From: Providencia zhijiangensis
GTDB lineage: Bacteria; Pseudomonadota; Gammaproteobacteria; Enterobacterales; Enterobacteriaceae
Length of the DNA: 64,000 bases
Direction of reading: 5' to 3'
NCBI RefSeq assembly: GCF_030315915.2
Contig: NZ_CP135990.1
Location: 992,001-1,056,000, forward strand
Positions within the stretch are counted from its first letter, which is position 1, and each line of letters begins with the position of its first letter. The notes beneath the pieces were generated by a model, which made no database searches, was not told the origin of the DNA, and saw only the letters and a list, made by a program, of their open reading frames with translations. This document shows positions 39,020 to 49,146 of the stretch, one piece after another. The translations under genes were made by a program, and so were the position numbers.

Positions 39020-39470
39020 TGTTATCTCCTTATTATTTCCATTGCGCTAGGTTAGGCATTTGCTTGTAAAGAAGCTGATAAAAAAACCAGGTGGGGTGTA
39101 AAAATAGTATAAAAATGCCCAATTAAAATCGCTTCGTGATGATGAAGAGATTATCCAAGTATAGTTTGTTAATTGAATGTAATTTATTTGTTTGTTTTAT
39201 ACGGTATCTTGCTACATTTCGTAATAAAACAACGAAACTGAGTCAAAAAGTTAATTTATTTTATATTTAAGTGGTCAGATGAGTAGTTTAATTACACAAA
39301 TTGCGTTATTATAGATTCCGTTAATGAAGATTAACTTTGGTGTTCGATTTTAGTGCCTCTTTGGTGATTTACGCTCAATGCGAATTGAGTTAAACGTGAA
39401 TTAAGTGAAATAGAAGTAAAGAGCAAAACTGGAATCGGCAAAATTAAGTGGCTACTGAAGGAGGATATCG
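39020..39470. promoter_or_regulatory. kdp/ybfA divergent intergenic region with KdpE site
   Basis: At 39091-39118 the minus strand reads ATACTATTTTTACACCCC preceded by GCATTTTT, very close to the E. coli KdpE-binding site of kdpFABC. The rest is AT-rich with no gene; a GAGG before the ybfA ATG is its ribosome binding site. Confidence 0.75.
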
Positions 39471-39677
39471 ATGTCCACATATCAAGAATATTCCCGTAAT
39501 CAGGTACTTTTACGCCGCACTGCTGCTGTAACAGCTGGCATTATTGCGTTTCCGGTTATGGTTTTTTACCCAAAAAGAGCAAGATTTTATAGCTACCTGC
39601 ATAAAGTCTGGGCTAAAACAAGCGACAAGCCTGTGTGGTTGGCTAGCTCAGAAGTGACGATGGAAAGCCATCGTTAA
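39471..39677 (+). CDS. ybfA: YbfA, small membrane-associated protein
   Basis: 68 aa. The middle ARFYSYLHKVWAKTSDKPVW is nearly identical to E. coli YbfA, and one hydrophobic segment lies near residues 18-32. In E. coli it is also divergent from kdp. Start ATG behind GGAGG. Function unknown. Confidence 0.9.
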   Translation: MSTYQEYSRNQVLLRRTAAVTAGIIAFPVMVFYPKRARFYSYLHKVWAKTSDKPVWLASSEVTMESHR

Positions 39678-39957
39678 TCAGTGATTCAATTCACTAAAAA
39701 GATATCCCTGCAATAATTTAATTGTGGGGATTTTTTTATATAAAAATCATAATAATTAATTCCTATACTTCAATGTTATTTAAATTAAAGTCATGTTATT
39801 TAATTTGAAATTTAAATAAATTAACTTATTTGACACTGAGAAGTGAATCACGGTAATTATCTTTATCTCATTGCTAATATCCATTCCCAATAAAATTATA
39901 TTTTATTTTATTAAAATTCAAAAGATATTTAATTATAAATGGCAAATGAGGAATATC

Positions 39958-41454
39958 ATGATTCTATTTAAAAAATGTGTTATCGCATTGTCAATTAATA
40001 TCGCATTAATATCATCGGGATTGGCTTGTACCACTCTGCTTGCGGGTAGTGAAGCCACGAATGATGGCTCGTTAATTATCGCGAGAAGCGCTGATAGCAG
40101 CGCATTAAAAGCTCAGCATTTTGTCATACATCCAGCAAAGAAAAATCAATCCGGAATATACAGTACAAAAGAACATAATGGTGCTAATAATTTTACCTAC
40201 CCATTACCAAAAAATTCATTGCGATATACAACTGTGCCAAATTGGAAAACACAATTACATGGTGCGACAGGATTTAATGAATTAGGTGTAGGAGTCAGTG
40301 GTACTGAATCTATATTTGCTTCTCCTAAAGCATTAGCGTTCGATCCCTATGTTGAAGAAACTGGAATTACCGAAGATGATATTCCAGATGTACTTCTTTC
40401 CCGCGCAAAAACAGCCCGTGAAGCGGTGGAGATTTTAGGTAATATTATTGAAACCCAAGGTGCTGGTGAAGGTTTTGGTGTTGCTGTCGTCGATAAAAAT
40501 GAACTGTGGTATTTAGAAACGGGAACGGGTCATCAATGGATGGCTCAAAAAATTGCAAAAGATAAATACTTTGCAACGGGTAATCAGGGGCGTTTACAAG
40601 CGTTTGAGGTGAATAATCCCGATATGCTAGGTTCTAAAAACCTGGTTGAATTTGCAGTAGAAAAGGGGTTATACAACCCAGCTAAAGATGGCGCATTCAA
40701 TTTTTCTAAAGCCTATACGCGTGATGATGAGCGTGATCGTGATTATAACGATCCGCGGGTTTGGATCATTCAGCAGCAGTTTAATCCATCGTTAAAACAA
40801 GATATTGCAGATGGTAGAAATTTTGCTCCTTTCTTAACACCAGAGAAAAAAGTCTCTGTCGAAGAAGCGAAAGCCATGTTACGTAATCACTTTGAAGGCA
40901 CGGAACATGACCCGTATACCAATGGCTTAAACGGAAAAGAGCCATGGCGACCAATCAGCGTATTTAGAACTTATGAAGCGCATGTGATGCAAGTTCGTCC
41001 AGAGCTACCTCAAGAAATTGGTGAAGTGACATATGTTGGTCTAGGAATGGCGGATTTGACCGCGTTTGTTCCTTTCTATAGTGGGTTAGAGGTTTATCCA
41101 AAACATTATGGTATTGGGACAGACAAGGCAGACAGCGATTCTATTTATTGGAAATACCGTAAATTACAAACATTAGTGATGACGGACTACCCTAAACTGG
41201 CGCCTATTGTGAAAAAAGCCTACCAAGAGTGGGAAGCAAAAACGGCGTTAGAGCAAAAAGCCATGGAAGTGAATTACTTAAAAATGGCGAAAACAGATAA
41301 AGCCGCCGCCAATAAAATGCTTAACAAGTTTAATCTGGATGTGATGGCTAGTGCTGAGAAGCTCACTGAGGATTTAACTAACCAACTTTTCACTATTCGA
41401 ACTGAAGACATTCAATCTGATATTTTCTTTGCGAATAAATCGAAGAAAGACTAA
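39958..41454 (+). CDS. secreted C69-family dipeptidase (Ntn hydrolase)
   Basis: 498 aa from the ATG at 39958, which has GAGGA five bases upstream; upstream ATGs lack a binding site. A signal peptide ends GLA, and Cys24 follows directly (CTTLLAGSEATNDGS), the N-terminal nucleophile of peptidase family C69. Other family features are IIARSAD, GFNELGVGVSGTES and EGFGVAVVDKNELWYLETGTGHQW. Signal cleavage would thus create the active enzyme. The GLAC site is a poor lipobox, so a lipoprotein is less likely. PepD-type C69 enzymes cleave dipeptides. Confidence 0.88.
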   Translation: MILFKKCVIALSINIALISSGLACTTLLAGSEATNDGSLIIARSADSSALKAQHFVIHPAKKNQSGIYSTKEHNGANNFTYPLPKNSLRYTTVPNWKTQLHGATGFNELGVGVSGTESIFASPKALAFDPYVEETGITEDDIPDVLLSRAKTAREAVEILGNIIETQGAGEGFGVAVVDKNELWYLETGTGHQWMAQKIAKDKYFATGNQGRLQAFEVNNPDMLGSKNLVEFAVEKGLYNPAKDGAFNFSKAYTRDDERDRDYNDPRVWIIQQQFNPSLKQDIADGRNFAPFLTPEKKVSVEEAKAMLRNHFEGTEHDPYTNGLNGKEPWRPISVFRTYEAHVMQVRPELPQEIGEVTYVGLGMADLTAFVPFYSGLEVYPKHYGIGTDKADSDSIYWKYRKLQTLVMTDYPKLAPIVKKAYQEWEAKTALEQKAMEVNYLKMAKTDKAAANKMLNKFNLDVMASAEKLTEDLTNQLFTIRTEDIQSDIFFANKSKKD

Positions 41455-41481
41455 TAATAGTCGCAATTTTGTAAACTCAAG

Positions 41482-41507
41482 AAGGCTCTCAGCGGGGAGC
41501 CTTTTTG
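41482..41507 (+). terminator. terminator after the C69 peptidase
   Basis: AAGGCTCTC and GGGAGCCTT form a stem with loop AGCG, followed by TTTTG. Confidence 0.8.
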
Positions 41508-41647
41508 TTTAATTATCTCTCTTTCAAATTTGACTGAATTCTTAGCTTGTGTGAGTTTGCCAATAAATACAGCAGAAAAAAATATCATTTACGTTTATGC
41601 TAATTGAATATGAATAAGTAGGAATTCAGTAGGTAAAGGACACGATT

Positions 41648-42391
41648 ATGCATAATTTTAAGTTAGAAGAACTGATTAACGACGAGCTGAAAGTCAGTGA
41701 AATCCAAGACTATGCCCCAAATGGATTACAAGTAGAGGGTCGCCCTCATGTTAAAAAAATCGTGACAGGCGTGACAGCTTGCCAAGCATTATTGGATGAA
41801 GCGGTCAGACTCAATGCCGATGCGGTGATTGTGCATCATGGCTACTTTTGGAAAAACGAACCGGCCATTATCAAAGGTATGAAAAGAAATCGCCTAAAAA
41901 CATTGCTGGCGAATGACATTAACCTGTACGGTTATCACCTACCATTAGATGCTCACCCAGTATTAGGTAACAATGCGCAACTGGCCCATATTATGGGTGT
42001 GCAAGTCAATGGCAACATTGAGCCACTGATGCCATTTGGCTTTTTCGACCAACCCATTACCCCCGCGGAATTAACCGAGCGTTTAGAAAATCGCTTAGGG
42101 CGTAAAGTATTGCATTGTGGTGATAACGCCAAAGAAGAAATTCGTCAAATTGCATGGTGTACTGGCGGTGGCCAGGGCTTTATTATGCAAGCGGCAGAAT
42201 TTGGTGTAGATGCGTTTGTGACAGGGGAAGTGTCAGAGCAAACCATTCATATCGCAAGAGAGATGGGGATCCATTTCTACAGTGCAGGGCACCACGCAAC
42301 AGAGCGTTATGGGATTAAGGCGTTGACGGAGTGGTTGAATGATAATCATGAGGTGGATGCAACGTTCATCGATATAGACAACCCCGCTTAA
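41648..42391 (+). CDS. ybgI: YbgI, NIF3-family metal-binding protein
   Basis: 247 aa, the same length as E. coli YbgI. Metal-ligand motifs VIVHHGYFW and SAGHHATERYG are conserved. NIF3 proteins form toroidal hexamers with a dinuclear metal site; the proposed GTP cyclohydrolase II-like role is unproven. The last base of the TAA stop is the first of ERIC copy 2. Confidence 0.93.
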   Translation: MHNFKLEELINDELKVSEIQDYAPNGLQVEGRPHVKKIVTGVTACQALLDEAVRLNADAVIVHHGYFWKNEPAIIKGMKRNRLKTLLANDINLYGYHLPLDAHPVLGNNAQLAHIMGVQVNGNIEPLMPFGFFDQPITPAELTERLENRLGRKVLHCGDNAKEEIRQIAWCTGGGQGFIMQAAEFGVDAFVTGEVSEQTIHIAREMGIHFYSAGHHATERYGIKALTEWLNDNHEVDATFIDIDNPA

Positions 42392-42517
42392 ATTTTCGTC
42401 ATATTTCATGCTGTGGCTGTGTTGGTTTCACGCAGCCACTTGGGTCACATACTTATGTATGCTCCCCAAGCTGTCTTTGTTCACCGCCTTGCCACAGCAT
42501 GAACTATTTAGAAAATT
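42391..42517. repeat. ERIC element, copy 2
   Basis: Exactly 127 bp. Termini AATTTTC and GAAAATT and stem TTCATGCTGTGGC / GCCACAGCATGAA are perfectly complementary. Compared with copy 1 the stems differ in sequence but keep pairing. It begins on the last base of the ybgI stop. Confidence 0.9.
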
Positions 42518-42591
42518 GCTATGCAATAGAAATAACTACGCATAGAAAATTGCTATGTAATAGAAATAGCTACACAATAGAAACTAACTAC
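42510..42591. repeat. 34-bp tandem repeat starting in the ERIC end
   Basis: AGAAAATTGCTATGCAATAG (from 42510) recurs as AGAAAATTGCTATGTAATAG (from 42544), a 34-bp period, with a partial third unit ACAATAGAAACTAACTAC. The first unit begins inside the right terminus of ERIC copy 2. Confidence 0.8.
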
Positions 42592-42598
42592 AAACAGG

Positions 42599-43723
42599 TC
42601 AAGTTCGGTATTTTAGTGCGGTAAGGAGCAGTATTAGGCTTGACGTGGTTAGCACTAACCCTAGGTTTTGAACCTCGCCGGCGGCCATTAATCCGAGAGC
42701 TAATCCTAAATAGTAAAACAAACCTAAAATTGCGCCGGCGGTGCCTTTTCTGTCTTGATAATGATCCAGAGCGTGCGCCAAAATATTCGGAATTGCGATC
42801 CCATAGCCCACCACAATGCCCATAATTGGTAGCACAAACCCAATATGACCTTGTAGCAGATAAACTAAACCACTACTGACAATAGAGAGCCCACTTGCCA
42901 GTTTAACGAGTTTTTCTGGTGACCACGTTTTCGCCAATAATGTGCGATTAATCAGTGAACCGAGACCGACACCAAACGCTAACAGAATCCCAGTCAGACC
43001 AAATTGTTGTTGGTTGAACGTTAATTGTTCAAAAATAAAGGGGCCAAGCTGGTAATAACTGAATAAATTAATGTTGAAAAATGCAATCAATATCACATTT
43101 TGGAGAATTCGTTTATCCCCTAACATGTGTAAAAACGTGGTTAAAAATGGGGTTTTGATCACGTTCTGTGGTTTGGTCTCTGGAAGCTTATAACATGACC
43201 ATAACAAAAGTATGGAAGCTAACAACGCTAAACCCATAAAAACGGCTCGGTAACTACCTAACCAAACTAAGCTGGCACCGAAAATCATCCCAAGTGCAGG
43301 GCTTATCGCTAAGGCGATGCCCATCACGGAGAAAATTTTGGCTAATTTATGACCTTGGAAACTGTCTCGCATCATGGTTTGTGTGCCAATAGAACCTACC
43401 GCAGCACCAAACGCAGATAACATACGCAGTAGCAGTAACCCATAGAAATGCGAGACAAAAAGTGCGCTTACAGAGGCAATACCATATAGAAATAACCCCA
43501 GCAAAATAGTGGGACGACGCCCAATCACATCACACATTCTGCCCCAAAATACGACACCAAAAGCGAAAGCAAAGAAATAGAGCGACAGCGTTTGAGAGGC
43601 TTGCTCGGCATTCACCTGAAATGCAGCCGCAATATCCGTTAACGCTGGACTATAAATGGTTTCGACAATTTGCGGAAACATCATTAGCGCTATTGCTAAA
43701 GATAATGAAAGTACGCGTTCCAT
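42599..43723 (-). CDS. Bcr/CflA-like MFS efflux transporter
   Basis: 374 aa with about 12 membrane segments. The MFS loop motif GRMCDVIGRRPTILLG (near residue 60) and the motif QTMMRDSF are typical of Bcr/CflA drug:proton antiporters. Divergent from an AraC regulator. The substrate is unknown; pumps in such pairs export drugs or metabolites, for example NimT with NimR. Confidence 0.85.
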   Translation of the reverse strand: MERVLSLSLAIALMMFPQIVETIYSPALTDIAAAFQVNAEQASQTLSLYFFAFAFGVVFWGRMCDVIGRRPTILLGLFLYGIASVSALFVSHFYGLLLLRMLSAFGAAVGSIGTQTMMRDSFQGHKLAKIFSVMGIALAISPALGMIFGASLVWLGSYRAVFMGLALLASILLLWSCYKLPETKPQNVIKTPFLTTFLHMLGDKRILQNVILIAFFNINLFSYYQLGPFIFEQLTFNQQQFGLTGILLAFGVGLGSLINRTLLAKTWSPEKLVKLASGLSIVSSGLVYLLQGHIGFVLPIMGIVVGYGIAIPNILAHALDHYQDRKGTAGAILGLFYYLGLALGLMAAGEVQNLGLVLTTSSLILLLTALKYRT

Positions 43724-43780
43724 ATTGATTTACCTATTTATTTTCAAAGTATGTGGAATGGCGCAAAGTTTAGTGGCTTT

Positions 43781-43814
43781 TTATTTGTCTTATTACAATA
43801 ATAAAGACAATAAA
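43781..43814. promoter_or_regulatory. imperfect palindrome between MFS and AraC genes
   Basis: TTTGTCTTATT (left) mirrors AATAAAGACAA (right) across the 110-bp divergent gap. It is a candidate operator for the AraC protein. Confidence 0.4.
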
Positions 43815-43833
43815 TATCAAAAAAGAGACATTT

Positions 43834-44628
43834 ATGGCGTGGTTATTACAGACGGATGAGTTTCAAACTCACTGGTATGATGCCCCCGTATTGGGGATTG
43901 CAGCCCAAATGGGGCAACATGATTCAGGAGCGCATACCCATGAAATGGGGCAGTTGTTATTTACACAACAAGGCTGCATTCGTATTAGTTTAGAGAACAA
44001 CATCTCGTTGTTACCGCCAGGGAGAGTTGCATGGATCCCGCCATTTACACGCCATCGAGCGCAAATGCGTGCTTCGGTGGGCTATCGGTCTGTTTACTTA
44101 AGCCAAGAATATGCGCAGCAAATCTCTGATCAGGTGTGTATTTTAAGTATCTCTCCTTTGCTTCGAGAGTTATTGGAACGCATCGCGGTGGCGCCTTTTG
44201 AGAGTGATTGGCGAGAAGGGCGATTAGCAAGGTTACTCCCTGTTTTTATTGATGAATTACAATATGCAACAGAGGAGCCCACGCTACTTTCTTTACCTCA
44301 AGACAGACGTTTTAAGTCCCTTGACCTAGAACGACTGCCTCCGCCTTTGAACCAATTAGCTCAAACGGTTGGTGCCAGTGAGAAGACCATTACACGAATT
44401 TTTCTAAAAGAGACTGGAATGAGCTACCAAGCGTGGCGACAACAATGGCGATTTATCAAAGGGATAGAGCTATTATCGCAGGAGAAAACCTATGGATTTA
44501 TTACTCAAGAGTTAGGTTTGACCAGCGACAGCGCATTTATTAGTTTTTTCCGCAAAATGAGTGGGATGACACCCCGGGAATACAGCGGTGAATCGAGCAA
44601 GAAAAATAGCGTAAAAATAGAGAGTTAA
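43834..44628 (+). CDS. AraC-family transcriptional regulator
   Basis: 264 aa. N-terminal cupin-like sensor (HTHEMGQLLFTQQGCIRIS, LPPGRVAWIPPFTRHR) and a C-terminal double helix-turn-helix (QLAQTVGASEKTITRIFLKE, FISFFRKMSGMTPREY). Architecture and the divergent MFS gene resemble NimR-NimT. Regulation of the pump is inferred. Confidence 0.87.
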   Translation: MAWLLQTDEFQTHWYDAPVLGIAAQMGQHDSGAHTHEMGQLLFTQQGCIRISLENNISLLPPGRVAWIPPFTRHRAQMRASVGYRSVYLSQEYAQQISDQVCILSISPLLRELLERIAVAPFESDWREGRLARLLPVFIDELQYATEEPTLLSLPQDRRFKSLDLERLPPPLNQLAQTVGASEKTITRIFLKETGMSYQAWRQQWRFIKGIELLSQEKTYGFITQELGLTSDSAFISFFRKMSGMTPREYSGESSKKNSVKIES

Positions 44629-44632
44629 AACT

Positions 44633-44660
44633 AAAAAGCCCCGAATTTTCGAGGCTTTAG
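44633..44660 (-). terminator. gltA terminator
   Basis: AAAGCC..CGAA and TTCG..GGCTTT form a stem with one mismatch; on the minus strand a T-rich tract (TTTTTAGTTTT) follows. It is shared with the convergent AraC gene. Confidence 0.75.
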
Positions 44661-44676
44661 TCATCAATGAATTAAA

Positions 44677-45963
44677 TTATTTTTTATCTAACTCAGAGCT
44701 GAATTCGCGTCTGTCGTAGCCAGTATACAGTTGGCGAGGACGTGCAATTTTCAGACCTTCATCGTGCATTTCGTTCCAATGTGCAATCCAACCAATGGTA
44801 CGTGCAATTGCGAAGATAACGGTAAACATTGAAGATGGAATACCCATTGCTTTCAGGATGATACCTGAGTAGAAGTCAACGTTAGGGTACAGTTTCTTCT
44901 CAATGAAGTACGGGTCGTTCAGTGCGATACGTTCTAATTCCATGGCCACTTCAAGCAGGCTATCATTTAGACCCAGCTCGTTCAGGACTTCATGGCAAGT
45001 TTCACGCATAACGGTAGCGCGCGGGTCATGGTTTTTATAAACGCGGTGACCGAAGCCCATTAGGCGGAAAGAGTCGTTCTTATCTTTCGCACGTTCGATA
45101 AATGCTGGGATGTGCTCAACAGTTTGAATCTCTTCAAGCATACGTAAGCAGGCTTCGTTAGCACCACCATGAGCTGGCCCCCACAGAGATGCGATACCTG
45201 CTGCAATACACGCAAATGGGTTAGCGCCGGAAGAACCTGCGGTACGAACTGTTGAGGTTGATGCGTTTTGTTCGTGGTCAGCGTGCAGGATCAAAATACG
45301 GTCCATTGCGCGTTCAAGTACTGGATTAACCACATATTCTTCACATGGTGTAGAGAACATCATGTGCAAGAAGTTACCCGCATAAGATAAATCATTACGA
45401 GGATAAACAAAAGGTTGTCCGATAGAGTATTTGTAACACATCGCTGCAACGGTCGGCATTTTAGACAGCAGACGGTAAGCGGTGATTTCACGGTGGCGAG
45501 GGTTATTAACGTCTAATGCATCGTGGTAGAACGCTGCTAGAGCACCTGTTACCCCACACAGAACTGCCATTGGGTGAGAGTCACGACGGAAACCATTAAG
45601 CATGCGAGTGATTTGCTCATGGATCATGGTGTGGCGAGTCACCGTATTTTTAAATGTATTGTACTGTTCTTGGGTTGGTGCTTCGCCGTATAACAGGATA
45701 TAACAGACTTCAAGGTATGAGGCTTGAGTGGCGAGTTGATCAATTGGGAAACCACGGTGGAGTAGAACGCCTTTATCACCATCGATATAGGTAATTTTTG
45801 ACTCACAGGATGCGGTAGAAGTAAAGCCGGGGTCGTATGTGAAGAACCCTTTAGAACCTAAAGCTCGTACATCGATAACATCTTGGCCAATGGTCGGGCT
45901 TAGGATGTCTAGTTCGAAATCACCTTTACTTCCAGTCATTATCTTAGCTTTGTTATCAGCCAT
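44677..45963 (-). CDS. gltA: GltA, type II citrate synthase
   Basis: 428 aa. Active-site residues lie in the conserved stretches [29 protein letters not shown] and [15 protein letters not shown]. It condenses oxaloacetate with acetyl-CoA to open the TCA cycle. Divergent from sdhCDAB across a 652-bp regulatory region, as in E. coli. Confidence 0.98.
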   Translation of the reverse strand: MADNKAKIMTGSKGDFELDILSPTIGQDVIDVRALGSKGFFTYDPGFTSTASCESKITYIDGDKGVLLHRGFPIDQLATQASYLEVCYILLYGEAPTQEQYNTFKNTVTRHTMIHEQITRMLNGFRRDSHPMAVLCGVTGALAAFYHDALDVNNPRHREITAYRLLSKMPTVAAMCYKYSIGQPFVYPRNDLSYAGNFLHMMFSTPCEEYVVNPVLERAMDRILILHADHEQNASTSTVRTAGSSGANPFACIAAGIASLWGPAHGGANEACLRMLEEIQTVEHIPAFIERAKDKNDSFRLMGFGHRVYKNHDPRATVMRETCHEVLNELGLNDSLLEVAMELERIALNDPYFIEKKLYPNVDFYSGIILKAMGIPSSMFTVIFAIARTIGWIAHWNEMHDEGLKIARPRQLYTGYDRREFSSELDKK

Positions 45964-46615
45964 TTACGGTCTCCTTAGCGCTTGATAATCCACACTCAAC
46001 AACCCAGAACTCAGCGTTATACTGCGTCTTTGAGCATTGTTCTATCGGTGTGTTGAGAAAATCAGCGGGATATCACATAAAACCTTGAAATCCGGCAACC
46101 AATATCAATACCGATAACAATGTGGTTAGGTTGTTTGCGAGTGTATAGGGCGTTATGTTCTTTTTTTGTTGTTTTCTCTACAATATCATTATTTGTGGTA
46201 AGGGAAACAACTTTCATAACTTTTGTTTATACTTGCATACTCATTCACATTACTACACGACTTTGGGTCATCCGTAACGTATTCAGATAAATCTGTCAGG
46301 CATATATGTAAGATAAATGTTGAATCATTGTCAAATAAGATAAGCACATTTATATAAAATGTTTAAATCGTGATCCTTCTCACTGTTCGGGCTAAATGTC
46401 TCCAAACCTTTTGTGTGGGAATTGTAATAGCAATGTGAAGACTTTATACTGACGCCAGGTCTCCGGATTACCCTGAGTAGGAGTTCCCAGCGTGATCAGT
46501 ATGCAACTTTATTCAAACATGATGGATTAAAGTTTGTGTTAAGTTGCATTTTGTACCCCTGTCGCTGTCTGATTTCCACCCCAGGTCCGGAGGATGGAAA
46601 ATAATAAAGAGCTGT
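45964..46615. promoter_or_regulatory. gltA/sdhC divergent regulatory region
   Basis: No convincing gene. CGTGATCCTTCTCACT (46369-46384) matches a CRP site (GTGA-N6-TCAC) and lies about 240 bp before sdhC. The region is AT-rich with several GTTA-type repeats where ArcA could bind. Confidence 0.55.
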
Positions 46616-47005
46616 GTGGGCAAAATTGTGAAAAAACAAAGACCTGTCAACCTTGATTTGCAGACGATTCACTTTCCGATTACTGCAATATCGTCGATCT
46701 TGCACCGTGTCTCTGGCGTCATTACTCTCATCGCAGTTGGTATTCTGCTTTGGTTGCTAGGGACTTCTCTCTCCTCTCCAGAAGGTTTTCAATACGCGTC
46801 TGAAATAATGACTGGCTTTTTTGCTAAGTTCATTCTTTGGGGGATCTTAACAGCGCTGGCATACCACATTTGTGGTGGTATTCGTCATATGCTGATGGAT
46901 TTCGGTTGTGTTGATGAAACCCTTGCTGCGGGCAACTCATCCGCAAAAATTACATTTGTAATTACTGTAATTCTGGCAATTCTGGCGGGGATCTTAGTAT
47001 GGTAA
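46616..47005 (+). CDS. sdhC: SdhC, succinate dehydrogenase cytochrome b556 subunit
   Basis: 129 aa from GTG 46616. This start gives exactly four residues before [14 protein letters not shown], as in E. coli, and the same total length; GTG 46628 is an alternative. Three membrane helices; SILHRVSGV carries residues of the quinone/heme region. The stop overlaps sdhD. Confidence 0.93.
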   Translation: MGKIVKKQRPVNLDLQTIHFPITAISSILHRVSGVITLIAVGILLWLLGTSLSSPEGFQYASEIMTGFFAKFILWGILTALAYHICGGIRHMLMDFGCVDETLAAGNSSAKITFVITVILAILAGILVW

Positions 47006-47343
47006 GTAATGCATCAGCTTTAGGCCGTACTGGTATCCAGGACTGGCTGCTAATTCGTGGTTCGGCGATCGTTATCGTCCTCTACGTACTCTACATTGTT
47101 GGCTTCGTAGCAATTAATGATATTACCTATGAAGTATGGCGTGGCTTCTTTGCCTCCTCTGTGACCAAAGTATTCACTATCCTCACATTGTTCTCGATTC
47201 TTGTGCATGCCTGGATTGGTATGTGGCAAGTACTGACTGACTATGTTAAGCCGCTGGCGATTCGCTTAGTGCTGCAACTGGCCATTGTGGTTGGTTTGCT
47301 GGCTTACTTAATTTACGGAACAATTGTTGTGTGGGGTGCATAA
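46999..47343 (+). CDS. sdhD: SdhD, succinate dehydrogenase membrane anchor
   Basis: 114 aa, three membrane helices; [16 protein letters not shown] is the conserved heme- and quinone-site segment. It overlaps the sdhC end by seven bases and stops one base before the sdhA ATG. Confidence 0.96.
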   Translation: MVSNASALGRTGIQDWLLIRGSAIVIVLYVLYIVGFVAINDITYEVWRGFFASSVTKVFTILTLFSILVHAWIGMWQVLTDYVKPLAIRLVLQLAIVVGLLAYLIYGTIVVWGA

Positions 47344-47344
47344 A

Positions 47345-49111
47345 ATGAATCTGCCAATCAGAGAGTTTGACGCTATCGTTATCGGTGCGGGCGGTGCAGG
47401 TATGCGCGCAGCACTACAAATTTCTCAACAAGGCCTATCTTGTGCTTTGTTATCTAAAGTATTTCCAACTCGTTCTCATACTGTGTCAGCGCAAGGTGGT
47501 ATCACTGTTGCACTCGGTAACACACACCCTGATAACTGGGAATGGCATATGTACGATACTGTTAAAGGTTCCGATTATATCGGTGACCAAGACGCTATCG
47601 AATACATGTGTAAAACAGGGCCGGAAGCTATCCTTGAATTAGAACATATGGGATTGCCTTTCTCTCGTCTTGATGATGGTCGTATTTATCAACGTCCATT
47701 CGGTGGTCAGTCTAAGAATTTCGGTGGCGAGCAAGCGGCACGTACTGCTGCGGCAGCGGACCGTACTGGTCACGCGCTGTTACATACTCTGTATCAGCAA
47801 AACTTAAAAAATCACACTACGATTTTCTCTGAATGGTATGCACTGGATTTAGTGAAAAACCAAGATGGCGATATCGTAGGCTGTACTGCAATCTGCATGG
47901 AAACGGGCGAGCTGGTTTACTTCAAAGCGAAAGCAACCATCTTAGCAACGGGCGGTGCAGGTCGTATTTACCAATCCACCACTAACGCACACATCAATAC
48001 GGGTGACGGTGTGGGTATGGCAGTGCGTGCTGGTGTTCCATTACAAGATATGGAAATGTGGCAGTTCCACCCAACGGGTATCGCTGGCGCAGGTGTTCTG
48101 GTCACAGAAGGCTGTCGTGGTGAAGGCGGTTATCTGCTGAACAAAGATGGCGAGCGCTTCATGGAACGTTATGCACCAAACGCAAAAGACCTTGCTGGTC
48201 GTGACGTTGTTGCACGTTCAATCATGATTGAAATCCGTGAAGGTCGTGGTTGTGATGGCCCATGGGGTCCACACGCGAAACTGAAACTGGATCACTTAGG
48301 AAAAGACGTTCTGGAATCTCGCTTACCGGGTATCCTTGAATTATCTCGTACCTTTGCCCACGTTGACCCAGTTAAAGAGCCAATCCCAGTTATCCCAACG
48401 TGTCACTATATGATGGGTGGTATTCCAACTAAAGTGACGGGTCAAGCGATTCGCTATAACGAAAAAGGCGAAGACGAAGTGATTCCGGGTCTGTTTGCTG
48501 TGGGTGAGATTGCATGTGTATCTGTACACGGCGCTAACCGTTTAGGTGGTAACTCCCTGCTTGACCTCGTGGTATTTGGTCGTTCTGCTGGCTTACATCT
48601 GAATGAATCCATCATGGAACAGGGCCCAATGCGTGATGCATCTGAATCAGACATCGATGCAGCAATGGCTCGTTTCAATCGTTGGGAAAATGCGCGTACG
48701 GGTGAAGATCCAACTGATATCCGTAAAGCACTGCAATCTTGTATGCAGAACAACTTCTCCGTATTCCGTGAAGGGGATGCAATGGCGAAGGGCTTAGAAG
48801 AGCTGAAAGAAATCCGTGAACGTCTGAAAAATGCGCGTCTGGATGACACTTCAACTGAGTTCAATACCCAACGTATCGAATGTTTAGAGCTGGATAACCT
48901 AATGGAAACTGCTTATGCCACGGCACAAGCTGCAAACTTCCGTACAGAGAGCCGTGGTGCTCACAGCCGCTTTGACTTCCCAGATCGTGATGATGCAAAT
49001 TGGTTATGTCACTCATTATATCTACCGCAATCTGAAACGATGACTCGTCGTGAAGTGAACATGCAACCTAAGTTGCGTGAAGCCTTCCCACCGAAGATTC
49101 GTACCTATTAA
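47345..49111 (+). CDS. sdhA: SdhA, succinate dehydrogenase flavoprotein
   Basis: 588 aa from the ATG at 47345, the E. coli length and start ([19 protein letters not shown]). The FAD-linking histidine is in [11 protein letters not shown]; the substrate-site HPTG and the RLGGNSLLD motif are conserved. It oxidises succinate to fumarate. Confidence 0.98.
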   Translation: MNLPIREFDAIVIGAGGAGMRAALQISQQGLSCALLSKVFPTRSHTVSAQGGITVALGNTHPDNWEWHMYDTVKGSDYIGDQDAIEYMCKTGPEAILELEHMGLPFSRLDDGRIYQRPFGGQSKNFGGEQAARTAAAADRTGHALLHTLYQQNLKNHTTIFSEWYALDLVKNQDGDIVGCTAICMETGELVYFKAKATILATGGAGRIYQSTTNAHINTGDGVGMAVRAGVPLQDMEMWQFHPTGIAGAGVLVTEGCRGEGGYLLNKDGERFMERYAPNAKDLAGRDVVARSIMIEIREGRGCDGPWGPHAKLKLDHLGKDVLESRLPGILELSRTFAHVDPVKEPIPVIPTCHYMMGGIPTKVTGQAIRYNEKGEDEVIPGLFAVGEIACVSVHGANRLGGNSLLDLVVFGRSAGLHLNESIMEQGPMRDASESDIDAAMARFNRWENARTGEDPTDIRKALQSCMQNNFSVFREGDAMAKGLEELKEIRERLKNARLDDTSTEFNTQRIECLELDNLMETAYATAQAANFRTESRGAHSRFDFPDRDDANWLCHSLYLPQSETMTRREVNMQPKLREAFPPKIRTY

Positions 49112-49146
49112 TGCGTGGTGTTAATCCAGTTGCGGAGAAATAAACT

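Noticed and set aside
42510-42591. 34-bp repeats as CRISPR
   Set aside because: Direct tandem repetition without spacers, and no cas genes in the window.
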